A stretch of DNA of 36,807 bases from CAWBCR01 sp963787375 (GTDB taxonomy: Bacteria; Chloroflexota; Anaerolineae; Aggregatilineales; UBA3940). The DNA is taken from assembly GCA_963787375.1 (NCBI GenBank), contig CAWBCR010000009.1, positions 1 through 36,807 of the forward strand. The letters are read 5' to 3'. The translations under genes and the position numbers were made by a program. Shown here in pieces: positions 24,990 to 32,195 of this stretch. Below the pieces are notes generated by a model, which ran no database searches, was not told the origin of the DNA, and saw only the letters and a list, made by a program, of their open reading frames with translations. Numbering within the stretch: position 1 is the first letter of the stretch; each line of letters begins with the position of its first letter.

Positions 24990-25134
24990 GCATAGTATTG
25001 CGTGTGCTCATTAGCGAAGTGGCTGACGGCGCTGTGCTCCGTCCTTCGAGTCGCACATCGGCCCCGCTTTCGCTATGATCCGGGTGTTCGTCCTGAGCTA
25101 ACAGCTAACCGCTAGCCGCTTCCTCGGAGCCACC

Positions 25135-25683
25135 ATGCACGACGACACCGACATCACCCCGCTGCCCGTAGGCAGCCTCGCCCCCGACTTCAAGCTGGTC
25201 GACATCCTGTCCGGCGAGCCGTACACGCTGCGCGATCTGCGCGGCGAGATCGTCGTGCTGAATTTCTGGTCGGGCGAGTGCCCGTGGTCGCGCCACTTCG
25301 ACGCGTATTTCAACGAGCGTGCTCCGCTGTGGGCGCAGGCCGGCATCTGGATGCTGCACATCAGCAGCAACGCTAACGAGGAGCCCACCGACACCGAGGA
25401 AGCCGTCGAGGAGTTGGGCGTCGAGCAGCCCATTCTGGACGATCCGGGCAACGTGGTCGCCGACGCCTTCGGCGCGCAGACCACCCCGCACGTGTTCGTC
25501 ATCGACCCGACCGGGCGGGTGGCCTACCAGGGCGCGATTGACGACCGCTCCTTCCGCCAGCGCGAGGCGACCGTCAACTACCTCGACGCCGCGCTGGAGG
25601 CGCTCGACGCGGGCCGCGACCCCGACCCCGCCGAGACGCCCGCCTACGGCTGCACCATCGTGCGCGACTTCGGGGAGGGGTGA
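25135..25683 (+). CDS. Thioredoxin-fold redoxin (TlpA/AhpC-like) with a single active-site cysteine
   Basis: A 182-residue cytosolic thioredoxin-fold protein. It opens VGSLAPDFKLVDILSGEPYT as in AhpC/TSA and TlpA families. The active site reads NFWSGECPWSRHF, with one Cys where thioredoxins have Cys-x-x-Cys. A cis-proline segment QTTPHVFVIDPTGRVAYQG follows. The end AYGCTIV offers a second Cys, a pattern I associate with one peroxiredoxin-like subgroup. CGGAG at the correct distance supports the ATG. It ends 5 bases from a convergent gene. Confidence 0.8.
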   Translation: MHDDTDITPLPVGSLAPDFKLVDILSGEPYTLRDLRGEIVVLNFWSGECPWSRHFDAYFNERAPLWAQAGIWMLHISSNANEEPTDTEEAVEELGVEQPILDDPGNVVADAFGAQTTPHVFVIDPTGRVAYQGAIDDRSFRQREATVNYLDAALEALDAGRDPDPAETPAYGCTIVRDFGEG

Positions 25684-25688
25684 GGCCC

Positions 25689-26183
25689 CTACCGCTCCTC
25701 CCATGATGGCACGTCCTCGTCGACGCACCACAGGAACACGAACACCCCCGTGCGCCCCAGCCACTTGAACTGCTTTGACAGCTCTTTGCGCCGCTTGCCA
25801 TATGTCAGGTGGTCCAGCGACCGCAGGTACTCGTAGAACGACCCATACTCGTCGATCAGGTCGCGCATGACGCGCGCGTTGCCAATCGTCGCCTCGATTT
25901 TCGCCCCGTTGCGGATGATGCCCGCGTCGTCGAGCAAGCGCTCGATATCGGGCGCATCGTAGCCGGCCACCTTCTCGATGTCGAAACCGTCGAACGCGCG
26001 CCGGAAGTTGGCCCACTTGTTGCGGACCACGTCCCAGCTAAAGCCGGCCTGAAACACGGCCTGCGTCAGCATCTCGAAGTAGCCCCGGTCGTCGGCGGGG
26101 CGCTGGCGCGGCGGGATGATCATCCGGCCCCGTTCTTCTTCCGGCACCTCTTCGGGAATATCGTCGAGTGGCGTGGGCGGCAT
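25689..26183 (-). CDS. DNA-3-methyladenine glycosylase I (Tag)-like protein
   Basis: A 164-residue helix-hairpin-helix glycosylase of the Tag type, which removes 3-methyladenine from DNA. Family blocks: YFEMLTQAVFQAGFSWDVVR, NFRRAFDGFDIEKVAGYD, ERLLDDAGIIRNGAKIEATI. AGGAG precedes the ATG at 26183. The family's zinc-binding N- and C-terminal Cys/His ligands are not evident and the protein is somewhat shorter than E. coli Tag, so it may belong to a diverged subgroup. Confidence 0.8.
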   Translation of the reverse strand: MPPTPLDDIPEEVPEEERGRMIIPPRQRPADDRGYFEMLTQAVFQAGFSWDVVRNKWANFRRAFDGFDIEKVAGYDAPDIERLLDDAGIIRNGAKIEATIGNARVMRDLIDEYGSFYEYLRSLDHLTYGKRRKELSKQFKWLGRTGVFVFLWCVDEDVPSWEER

Positions 26184-26256
26184 GGCGGCTTCTCCTGAAT
26201 GTGAGATCACAGCACCCTTCGCAGTATAGCGCGCACCATGCGCGATGCACACATGA

Positions 26257-26374
26257 CCTCACCCTGACTTCGCTTCGCTCAGTCTGCCCCTCTCCACCAA
26301 GCATAAGCGCCGATGGCGCGTTGCCGGAGAGGGGCGAGTCGAGGACGGTTGTGACCGTCCGAGACGGGGTGAGG
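26257..26374. repeat. CCTCACCC/GGGGTGAGG-bounded repeat, copy 1
   Basis: The outer ends CCTCACCC and GGGGTGAGG are inverted. Inside are an arm pair CCCCTCTCC/GGAGAGGGG around a GCGCCGATGGCGC stem, and a second hairpin with GGACGGT...ACCGTCC. It occupies the gap between the Tag and pirin genes. Related copies: 28561-28661, 32152-32192 and 33601-33640. Confidence 0.75.
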
Positions 26375-26415
26375 TTTGAGCATGGGCGCAGGGTCACGAC
26401 TTTGCATCAGCCCTG

Positions 26416-27192
26416 CTAGCCCAGGAACGACGGCAGATAGAAGCTCAGGTAGTGCAGCGGTGTATCGCCGTCGGCGGCGATCTCCACCGCCTCGACCTCA
26501 GGCCGGGCGAGGATCACGTCGTACTGCCCCAGCGCCGACTCGTGCCCGTTGCGGGCGCTGCCTGCGCCGTCGGTCACGTATACGAACAGGTCTTCGCCGG
26601 GGCGCGGCGCGTCGAGCGCCGTCACGCCGCCCACATCGACCGTCGTCGCCGTCAGGCGGCCCGTCATGTGCTGCTCCACCGGCGACCCCTCGCCCAGCAG
26701 CGTGGTGACCGTCGCATCGCCCGCGCGGCGGGTGGGCAATGCGACGCGGGCAAGCTGCTGATAGTGCGGCGCAAGCCCGCGATGCTCCAGCCCGGCGGCG
26801 AACCAGATCTGGATCACCCGCGTGGGCGCGTCCCAGCGATTCAGCTCCTGGTGCTCGATGTAGTCGCCGGAGAACATGCGCTGAAGCTCGCCGGCGTGGA
26901 TCACGCCGCTGCCGCCGGTGCTGTCCTCGTGGTAAACCTGACCTTCCAGCACCCAGGTGTAGATCTCCAGCCCGCGATGCGGGTGCCAGGTGAAGCCCGC
27001 CTGCGGCGCGATGCACGTCATGTGCGCGGTGATCATCCCGCTCAGCCGCTGGAGCGGGCTCCAGCCGCCCACGGCGAAATGTGAATGCAGCCAGTACACC
27101 GGGTGGATGGTCGGGAAGGCCGCCGCCGGGAAGTGCTGGAACGTGTCCCCGATGGTGATGTGGGGATCGATGACAGTGTCATACATCGACAT
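26416..27192 (-). CDS. Pirin family protein
   Basis: A 258-residue bicupin. The pirin metal ligands are all present: His70 and His72 in FTWHPHRGLEIYTWVL, His114 and Glu116 in DYIEHQELN. Pirins include iron-binding quercetinase-like enzymes and redox sensors. The first ATG (27192) or the ATG two codons later may be used. It is transcribed away from the UPF0173 gene. Confidence 0.9.
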   Translation of the reverse strand: MSMYDTVIDPHITIGDTFQHFPAAAFPTIHPVYWLHSHFAVGGWSPLQRLSGMITAHMTCIAPQAGFTWHPHRGLEIYTWVLEGQVYHEDSTGGSGVIHAGELQRMFSGDYIEHQELNRWDAPTRVIQIWFAAGLEHRGLAPHYQQLARVALPTRRAGDATVTTLLGEGSPVEQHMTGRLTATTVDVGGVTALDAPRPGEDLFVYVTDGAGSARNGHESALGQYDVILARPEVEAVEIAADGDTPLHYLSFYLPSFLG

Positions 27193-27324
27193 GGTTTATG
27201 TGCCCCTCGTCAAAGCGAATGGCGTGCTGAAACGGCGGCGGCGTGCGCCGCTGCCACCTGATCGACGCGGTGACCGCGCCCCGGCTTACGGATTACCCCT
27301 CTGCGAGTTGGAACGGCGCAGGGC

Positions 27325-27353
27325 TTGCCAGCCCCGATCCCGCGCCTTATACT
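27325..27353 (+). promoter_or_regulatory. Sigma-70-type promoter of the UPF0173 gene
   Basis: TTGCCA (27325-27330), a 17-base spacer and TATACT (27348-27353) lie 44 bases before the ATG. Matches are 4 of 6 and 5 of 6. The rest of the 205-base gap between the divergent pirin and UPF0173 genes shows nothing clear. Confidence 0.7.
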
Positions 27354-27397
27354 CAGATCACCCCACCATGCACCCTATCACAGACAAGGAGGCTGGC

Positions 27398-28084
27398 ATG
27401 TCGTTTAAGGTCACGTGGCTGGGCCACGCAAGCTTTGCGATGGACATCGACGGGCACAAGGTGCTGCTTGACCCGTACCTCAAGGATAACCCGGCGGCCA
27501 ACGCCGACCCCGGCAAGCTCGACGCCGACTTTATCCTGATCTCGCACGGGCACGGCGACCACGTCGGCGACGTGCTGACAATCGCCCGGCGCACCGGCGC
27601 GACGTGCGTCAGCAACCATGAGATCGTGTACTGGCTGCACAATCAGGGCATCACCAACACCCATGCGCAGCACATCGGCGGCGGGTTCAACTACCCGTTT
27701 GGCTACGTCAAGATGACCATCGCCGAGCACGGCTCGATGCTGCCCGACGGCAGCGACGGCGGCAACCCGGTCGGCTTCCTGATCACCAGCAAGAGCGGCA
27801 CGCGGGTCTACTTCGCGTGCGATACGGGCCTGTTCTACAGCATGAAGCTGATCGGCGAGGAGGGGCTCGACCTGGCCTTCCTGCCCATCGGCGACAACTT
27901 CACCATGGGCCCCGACGACGCCTTCCGCGCGGTCAGGCTGCTGGAGCCCAAAGTGGTGATCCCGGTCCATTACAACACCTTCGGCGTGATCAAGCAGGAC
28001 GGCGCGGCGTGGGTCAAGCGCGTCAACGACGAGACCAATTTCAAGGCCGTGCTGCTCAACCCCGGCGAAAGCTACGAAGTGTGA
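27398..28084 (+). CDS. UPF0173 metal-dependent hydrolase (metallo-beta-lactamase fold)
   Basis: A 228-residue protein, the usual length for UPF0173 (YtkL-like). The opening FKVTWLGHASFAMDIDG, the metal motif ISHGHGDHVGD, LPIGDNFTMGPDDAFRA and VIPVHYNTF are diagnostic. AAGGAGG at 27386-27392 fixes the start. Members hydrolyse unknown substrates. A longer frame extending upstream is not supported. Confidence 0.95.
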   Translation: MSFKVTWLGHASFAMDIDGHKVLLDPYLKDNPAANADPGKLDADFILISHGHGDHVGDVLTIARRTGATCVSNHEIVYWLHNQGITNTHAQHIGGGFNYPFGYVKMTIAEHGSMLPDGSDGGNPVGFLITSKSGTRVYFACDTGLFYSMKLIGEEGLDLAFLPIGDNFTMGPDDAFRAVRLLEPKVVIPVHYNTFGVIKQDGAAWVKRVNDETNFKAVLLNPGESYEV

Positions 28085-28123
28085 AGCGTCAATAACTGAG
28101 GGCGGAGACGGGCTGCTCCGCCC

Positions 28124-28546
28124 CTATCTGATTCTCTGCCACACCCGCAGTCCCAGCGCGATCCCCAGCGCCGCCAGCCCCAGCCAGATCAACACGATGA
28201 CGACCGCTGCCGCCCGGCTGACCGGCCTGCCGCTGGCGAACGCGTCCTGCGCCTGCGCGCGGGCGTCGGCCATGACTTCGGGCGGGATCAGCCGCAGCGC
28301 CAGCGCCACGCCCAGCGGCACCAGCACCAGATCGTCCAGGTAGCCCAGCACCGGGATGAAATCGGGGATCAGGTCGATGGGGCTGAAGGCGTAGCCCACC
28401 ACCAGCGCCGCGACCACCCGCGCGGCCCACGGTGTGCGCGGGTCGCGATAGGCAAGATACAGCGCGTACGCCTCGGTTTTGAGGTGTCGGGCGCGCTGCC
28501 GCCAGGAGTTGAGAAAGCCCGCCGTGTTAGTGGTTGTATCTTTCAT
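28124..28546 (-). CDS. YkvA/DUF1232 membrane protein
   Basis: A 140-residue protein. The DUF1232 signature YAFSPIDLIPDFIPVLGYLD lies in a re-entrant hydrophobic region near residues 52-78, with two other hydrophobic stretches, the last being a clear membrane helix (about 110-132). Function unknown; the motif is widely conserved. No strong ribosome-binding site. Confidence 0.9.
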   Translation of the reverse strand: MKDTTTNTAGFLNSWRQRARHLKTEAYALYLAYRDPRTPWAARVVAALVVGYAFSPIDLIPDFIPVLGYLDDLVLVPLGVALALRLIPPEVMADARAQAQDAFASGRPVSRAAAVVIVLIWLGLAALGIALGLRVWQRIR

Positions 28547-28560
28547 GCTGTGGCGTTGAG

Positions 28561-28661
28561 CTCACCCCCTGTGACCCCTTGGCGGGTGTCCTATCCCCCT
28601 CTCCAAATCTGGAGAGGGGGGAGTCGGAGGCGGCGTGAGCCGCCGGAGACGGGGGTGAGGT
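28561..28661. repeat. CTCACCCCC/GGGGGTGAGG-bounded repeat, copy 2
   Basis: Outer ends CTCACCCCC and GGGGGTGAG are inverted. Inside is the strong stem CCCCCTCTCCA/TGGAGAGGGGG and a second stem GGCGGC/GCCGCC around GTGA. It lies upstream of the YkvA gene and just past the ArsR stop. Confidence 0.8.
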
Positions 28662-28673
28662 AACACCCTCCGC

Positions 28674-29249
28674 TCACTCCGCGACGCGCCAGTACGTGCC
28701 GCCGTCGGCGGCGCGGGCCATCCAGCCCTGCTCGACCATCTCGCGGCGGATCGCGGCGGTGTCCGCGTGGTAGCGGGCGATGATCGCGTTGACCTCTTTC
28801 TCGCTGTATCGCCGATCCACTTCGAACGCGTCCAGCACGTAGCGCACGACCACTTTGAACTTCTTGAACTGCGACGGAAGCTGCTTGATACGCCCCTCGG
28901 CGTCGAGAGTGTTCTTCAGCACCTTCTGGTCGTAGGCGTCCAGGTCGACGCTGGCGGCGGCCTGCTCCAGCCCCTCGCGTGACAGCAGCCGCCGCGCCTT
29001 CGCTTCGAGCGCGTCGGTTTGCAGGCTGTACAGGTTGTAGTAGCTCTCGGCCCGCGCGCTGACCAGCCCCACGTCCCCCAGCCGCGACAGGTGGTGCGAC
29101 ACGGTCGACGGGCTGAGGGCCAGCATCTCGGCCAACTGCTCGACGCTGTATTCCTGCCCGGCCAGCAGCCCGACGATCTTCAGCCGGTTGGCGTCGGCCA
29201 GCGCCTTGAAGAATTCCAGCAGTTCATCTGACTGCACAGCGCTATCCAT
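28674..29249 (-). CDS. ArsR-family regulator with C-terminal DUF2087 domain
   Basis: A 191-residue repressor. The winged helix (about 10-75) has SVEQLAEMLALSPSTVSHHL and the wing SARAESYYNLYSL. The C-terminal part (about 120-190) is DUF2087: LPSQFKKFKVVVRYVLDAF, RRYSEKEVNAIIARYHADTA. No metal-binding Cys-x-Cys motif is seen in the recognition helix, so it probably does not sense arsenic. I chose the ATG at 29249 because GGAGG lies exactly before it; an ATG four codons upstream would overlap that site. Confidence 0.9.
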   Translation of the reverse strand: MDSAVQSDELLEFFKALADANRLKIVGLLAGQEYSVEQLAEMLALSPSTVSHHLSRLGDVGLVSARAESYYNLYSLQTDALEAKARRLLSREGLEQAAASVDLDAYDQKVLKNTLDAEGRIKQLPSQFKKFKVVVRYVLDAFEVDRRYSEKEVNAIIARYHADTAAIRREMVEQGWMARAADGGTYWRVAE

Positions 29250-29269
29250 ACGAGCCTCCATAAAACTAA

Positions 29270-29317
29270 TTCGATGTCTATCGAACTAATTCTACAGAGA
29301 TGTGGATGAGAATGCAA
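29270..29317 (-). promoter_or_regulatory. Promoter and operator of the ArsR-DUF2087 gene
   Basis: On the - strand, TTGCAT (29317-29312), a 17-base spacer and TAGAAT (29294-29289) form a promoter. Just downstream sits a perfect inverted repeat TTCGAT-GTCT-ATCGAA (29270-29285), where a repressor would block transcription start. ACTAATTC flanks it on both sides. The most likely ligand protein is the ArsR product itself, 21 bases further on. Confidence 0.7.
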
Positions 29318-29343
29318 ATATCGCGGGATGATGTGCGGTGGAG

Positions 29344-29955
29344 TCACGCGGGCCGTTTCCGCGTCGACCTCTCCCCGCGATGGCTGGCCTGCCCGAACAC
29401 GTCCGGGAAGAACAGCCCGGTCCGCAGCCGATAGGCGCGGTGCGCGGTGCCGAACCGCGTGCGCAGGTCGCCCTCCTCGCGGCCCACGCGCGCCACCGCC
29501 ACGCCGACGCCCACCGCCAGCCACATCAGCCCGACCAGCCAGTTCGCCGACAGCAGCAGCACGCCCAGCCCGAACAACACCGCCGCGCCGTACATCGGGT
29601 GGCGCACCCAGCGATACGGCCCACTGGTGACGAGCACTCGCTGCGCCTGCTCATCGGCGGGCAGCGCCCGGCTGAACGCGGCGGTGGCCCACACGAAGAT
29701 CGCGCCGTTGATCAGCGCGATGCCCGCGCCCAGCCAGCGCATCCACGCCGGGAAGGGCAGCCCGGCCCACGCCATCGACTGTGGCGCAAAGGCCGCCAGC
29801 AGCACCGGCACGGCGGTGAGGACCAGCAGCAGCGCATCCTGCGACGGGTCAAAGGCGCTGATGCGGCGCATCAGGCGCGGGAACAGCGCGCGCGGCAGCA
29901 GATACACGACCAGCAGGGCGGCCAGCGCAAAGCGAAAGATCGTCTCCACGTTCAT
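29344..29955 (-). CDS. Isoprenylcysteine carboxyl methyltransferase-like integral membrane protein
   Basis: A 203-residue protein with about five membrane helices. The SAM-binding signature VLVTSGPYRWVRHPMYGAAV and the C-terminal EEGDLRTRFGTAHRAYRLRT, then GLFFP, match the ICMT/PEMT superfamily. Bacterial members methylate unknown lipids or proteins. GGGAGGG precedes the ATG. Confidence 0.9.
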   Translation of the reverse strand: MNVETIFRFALAALLVVYLLPRALFPRLMRRISAFDPSQDALLLVLTAVPVLLAAFAPQSMAWAGLPFPAWMRWLGAGIALINGAIFVWATAAFSRALPADEQAQRVLVTSGPYRWVRHPMYGAAVLFGLGVLLLSANWLVGLMWLAVGVGVAVARVGREEGDLRTRFGTAHRAYRLRTGLFFPDVFGQASHRGERSTRKRPA

Positions 29956-30074
29956 GGCAGGAACCCTCCCAGCGACACGGGGTCGGCGTAACTGCCCCTA
30001 TCGTCGCCCCGGTTCGGGATCGATGTCAAGTGACGAACGTGACTTGATGGTGCTGGCGCGCGGAGCGGCAAACA

Positions 30075-30102
30075 AAAGACCCCCGGCAGCCGGGGGTCTT
30101 TT
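30075..30102. terminator. Bidirectional intrinsic terminator
   Basis: Arms GACCCCCGGC and GCCGGGGGTC are flanked by AAAA on the left and TTTTTG on the right, the classic form in both directions. It sits about 200 bases past the VIT1 stop on the - strand, upstream of the methyltransferase gene. Confidence 0.9.
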
Positions 30103-30103
30103 T

Positions 30104-30306
30104 GTTGATGAGGAAATCAGGCGGGAGAACGGGGTTCGGGATCGGGTTGGGGGAGAAAACTCCCCCGCCTGGTATGGTGATAGAAGTTCAGGTCAGATGC
30201 AACAGGACTATATCGCAAACAGAGCGGCCCTTCAATATGACAAAAGGCCGATCTGCGGACTGGCCAATGGTGGGATACGCTACCGGCCAGGTGGCCAGGT
30301 CGCCCG
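30104..30306. other. Gap between terminator and VIT1 gene
   Basis: No convincing gene. A second hairpin, GGGGGAG-AAAA-CTCCCCC, lies at 30149-30166 without a T-run; it may be the first-order stop for the VIT1 mRNA. An open frame across this stretch lacks start signals and any family-like residues. Confidence 0.5.
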
Positions 30307-31059
30307 CTACTTGGCGCCGAACAGCGTCCCGACGCCGTAGCCAGCCAGCGCCGAGAGGGTGCCGATCAGCATCATCTGCAGGCCGCTGCGCAGCGGCTTA
30401 CCGACTGTCATGCGGGCTTTGACCACACCCACGACGAACAGCACCAGCGCGGACAGCACTAGCCCGGCGACCATCGCCGGGATGCGCGGGATGAAGAAGA
30501 ACGGCAGCAGCGGCACCAGCGACCCGACAATCGCCGAGAAGCCGACCAGCAGCGAGTCGGGCACCAGACCTTTCTCTTCAACCGGCTGAAGCTCCAGCTC
30601 GTGGGCCATCATGATCTCGACCCAGTGGTCTTCGTGATGGGTGATGTGCTCGACGGCGTCTTCGAGCAGCTCGCCCTCGAAGCCCCAGTCGGAGAAGATC
30701 TGCACGATCTCCTGACGCTCCAGGTGCGGCACGGTCTTGATCTCGGCCCGCTCGCGCGCCATCTCGGCGCGGTAGAAGTCGAGGTCGGCCAGCGAGGAGG
30801 TGTAGGCCACTGCCGCCATCGAGATCGACTCGGCGAAGGTCGCCGCCAGGCCGCCCGCGATGACGATGCGCGTATCGGGCGTGGCGGCGGCCAGCCCCAG
30901 GATGACACCCGCGGTGTTGACGAGACCGTCCTGGCCGCCTAGAATAATCTGACTGAGCTTCGAGCCGAGGCGGTGGCCTTCGCGCATGATATTGGGTATT
31001 GTCTGGGCAGAAACGGGGAGCTTCGCGACTCCCGGCGATTCAGTCGTTACTTCGGTCAA
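30307..31059 (-). CDS. VIT1/CCC1 family iron or manganese transporter
   Basis: A 250-residue membrane protein. After a short cytosolic part come GGQDGLVNTAGVILGLAAAT and FAESISMAAVAYTSSLADLD, a glutamate- and histidine-rich metal-binding helical section (residues about 95-150, HITHHEDHWVEIMMAHELEL), and three further helices. The family exports or sequesters Fe(II) or Mn(II). It is divergent from a TrmB-type regulator, sharing the control region. Confidence 0.9.
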   Translation of the reverse strand: MTEVTTESPGVAKLPVSAQTIPNIMREGHRLGSKLSQIILGGQDGLVNTAGVILGLAAATPDTRIVIAGGLAATFAESISMAAVAYTSSLADLDFYRAEMARERAEIKTVPHLERQEIVQIFSDWGFEGELLEDAVEHITHHEDHWVEIMMAHELELQPVEEKGLVPDSLLVGFSAIVGSLVPLLPFFFIPRIPAMVAGLVLSALVLFVVGVVKARMTVGKPLRSGLQMMLIGTLSALAGYGVGTLFGAK

Positions 31060-31104
31060 GGGCGGCGACTCCTCCGGCAGCGCCAGGTGCTGCCTAAATA
31101 GGCC

Positions 31105-31170
31105 TTCCGATGTTTGCGGACGCGCGGTACAATATGTTAGTAGTTCTCATTATAACTATTAGTTCTTGAT
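31105..31170 (+). promoter_or_regulatory. Control region between VIT1 and the TrmB-type regulator
   Basis: TTCCGA (31105-31110), 17 bases, then TACAAT (31128-31133) form a candidate promoter for the regulator. Immediately downstream are two TAGTTCT repeats (31141 and 31160, 19 bases apart), the second overlapping the perfect palindrome AACTA-T-TAGTT (31154-31164). This is a good operator candidate for autoregulation. GAGGGA at 31181-31186 is the ribosome-binding site. Confidence 0.5.
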
Positions 31171-31189
31171 AAAACAACTAGAGGGACAT

Positions 31190-31981
31190 ATGGATTTGCT
31201 GTCCAGTCTGGTGGAGATCGGTTTCACAGAGTACGAGGCCAAAGTGTACCTGGCGCTGCTGCGCGAAAGCCCGGCGACGGGCTACCAGGTCAGCAAGAAG
31301 TCAGGCGTGCCGCGCTCGATGGTTTACGACGCCCTGAGCCGCCTGCACGCGCGCGGCGCGGTGCTGGAGACGGTCGAGGGGCGGGCAACACAGTATCGCC
31401 CGCTGCCGCCCGACCTGCTCATCACGCGCCACGAAGAGGAGCACACGCGCCTGCTCGGTTCGCTGCGCGATGGGCTGGACGAGATGTACACCGGCACCGA
31501 AGAGGAAGGCGTGTGGTCGATCAGTGGGCAGCCGGCGGTGATCTCCTACGCCGCGCAGTTGATCCGGCAGGCGGAGTCCGATCTGTCGTTGGTGCTGAGT
31601 GACGAAGACGTGAAGGCGCTGCGCCCGGAAGTTGAAGGGGCGTGCGCCCGTGGGATCGCCGTCAGCGCGCTGCTGACCGGCGAGGAGCCGCTCGGCTGCG
31701 GGCGTGAGGCCCATCACCCACCGCTGGAAAGCGAGATGCAGGGCCTGACCGGCACGCTGCTGGTCGTCGCCGACAACCGCGAGGCGCTGATTGCCAGCAG
31801 CAACCACGAGATGACGGGCAGCATCACCACCAACCGCAACCTGGTGTTGATCGCGCGGCAGTTTGTGTGGATGGAGCTGTTCACACAGCGGGTCTACGCC
31901 AGGCTCGGCCCGCGCCTGCTGGACCTGCTCGACGACGAAGACCGCCGCATCTTCGAGAGCGCGGTAGGCGGCGGGGAGTAG
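31190..31981 (+). CDS. TrmB family transcriptional regulator
   Basis: A 263-residue regulator. The N-terminal TrmB winged helix reads IGFTEYEAKVYLALLRESPA, TGYQVSKKSGVPRSMVYDAL, then YRPLPPDLLI; a coiled linker (about 85-105) and a C-terminal ligand domain follow (about 110-260). TrmB proteins respond to sugars in archaea, but many bacterial members have unknown ligands. The ATG at 31190 has GAGGGA upstream. Being divergent from VIT1, it may control metal export. Confidence 0.9.
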   Translation: MDLLSSLVEIGFTEYEAKVYLALLRESPATGYQVSKKSGVPRSMVYDALSRLHARGAVLETVEGRATQYRPLPPDLLITRHEEEHTRLLGSLRDGLDEMYTGTEEEGVWSISGQPAVISYAAQLIRQAESDLSLVLSDEDVKALRPEVEGACARGIAVSALLTGEEPLGCGREAHHPPLESEMQGLTGTLLVVADNREALIASSNHEMTGSITTNRNLVLIARQFVWMELFTQRVYARLGPRLLDLLDDEDRRIFESAVGGGE

Positions 31982-31985
31982 CCTC

Positions 31986-32109
31986 GCCTGATGTTTCAAC
32001 ATCAGGCTATGAATGGTATATCGGCTGAAGCCGACTTTTGCCCCTATGCGCTTCCGGGGTCGGCTTGAGCCGACGCACCATCATTAGCCTGAGGATTTGA
32101 TCCTCAGGC
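31986..32109. repeat. Double-hairpin repeat, copies 2 and 3 in head-to-head array
   Basis: Left unit, inverted: arms GCCTGATGTT and AACATCAGGC (31986-32007), then TCGGCT-GA-AGCCGA (32021-32034). Right unit, same direction as copy 1: GTCGGCT-TG-AGCCGAC (32059-32074), then arms GCCTGAGGAT and ATCCTCAGGC around TTG (32087-32109). The pair makes a palindrome of about 120 bases just past the TrmB stop. Confidence 0.85.
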
Positions 32110-32151
32110 GTTCGTCGAGAGCGCGGCGGGTGGCAAAGGAACCTGAACGAT

Positions 32152-32192
32152 CTCACCCCCATCCGCTCGCTGTGCTTGGCTCGGGGGTGAGG
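32152..32192. repeat. CTCACCCCC/GGGGGTGAG repeat, short copy 3
   Basis: Only the outer inverted ends are present, CTCACCCCCA and TCGGGGGTGAG, around a 20-base middle. It sits next to the histidine kinase stop (32196) and may serve as its terminator. Confidence 0.6.
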
Positions 32193-32195
32193 TCG

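Noticed and set aside
25075..25134. Short motif AGCTAACAGCTAACCGCTAGC as a third repeat family
   Set aside because: Only loose partial matches elsewhere (about 19630, 21250 and 23890); not enough to call a repeat.
26990..27397. Extended N terminus for the UPF0173 protein
   Set aside because: The extension overlaps the pirin gene and promoter; AAGGAGG fixes the start at 27398.
29338..30340. Two long + strand frames over the methyltransferase gene
   Set aside because: Antisense shadows of an intact ICMT-like membrane protein.
30102..30422. 106-codon + strand frame between terminator and VIT1
   Set aside because: No ribosome-binding site, no family-like residues, and it runs into the antisense of VIT1.
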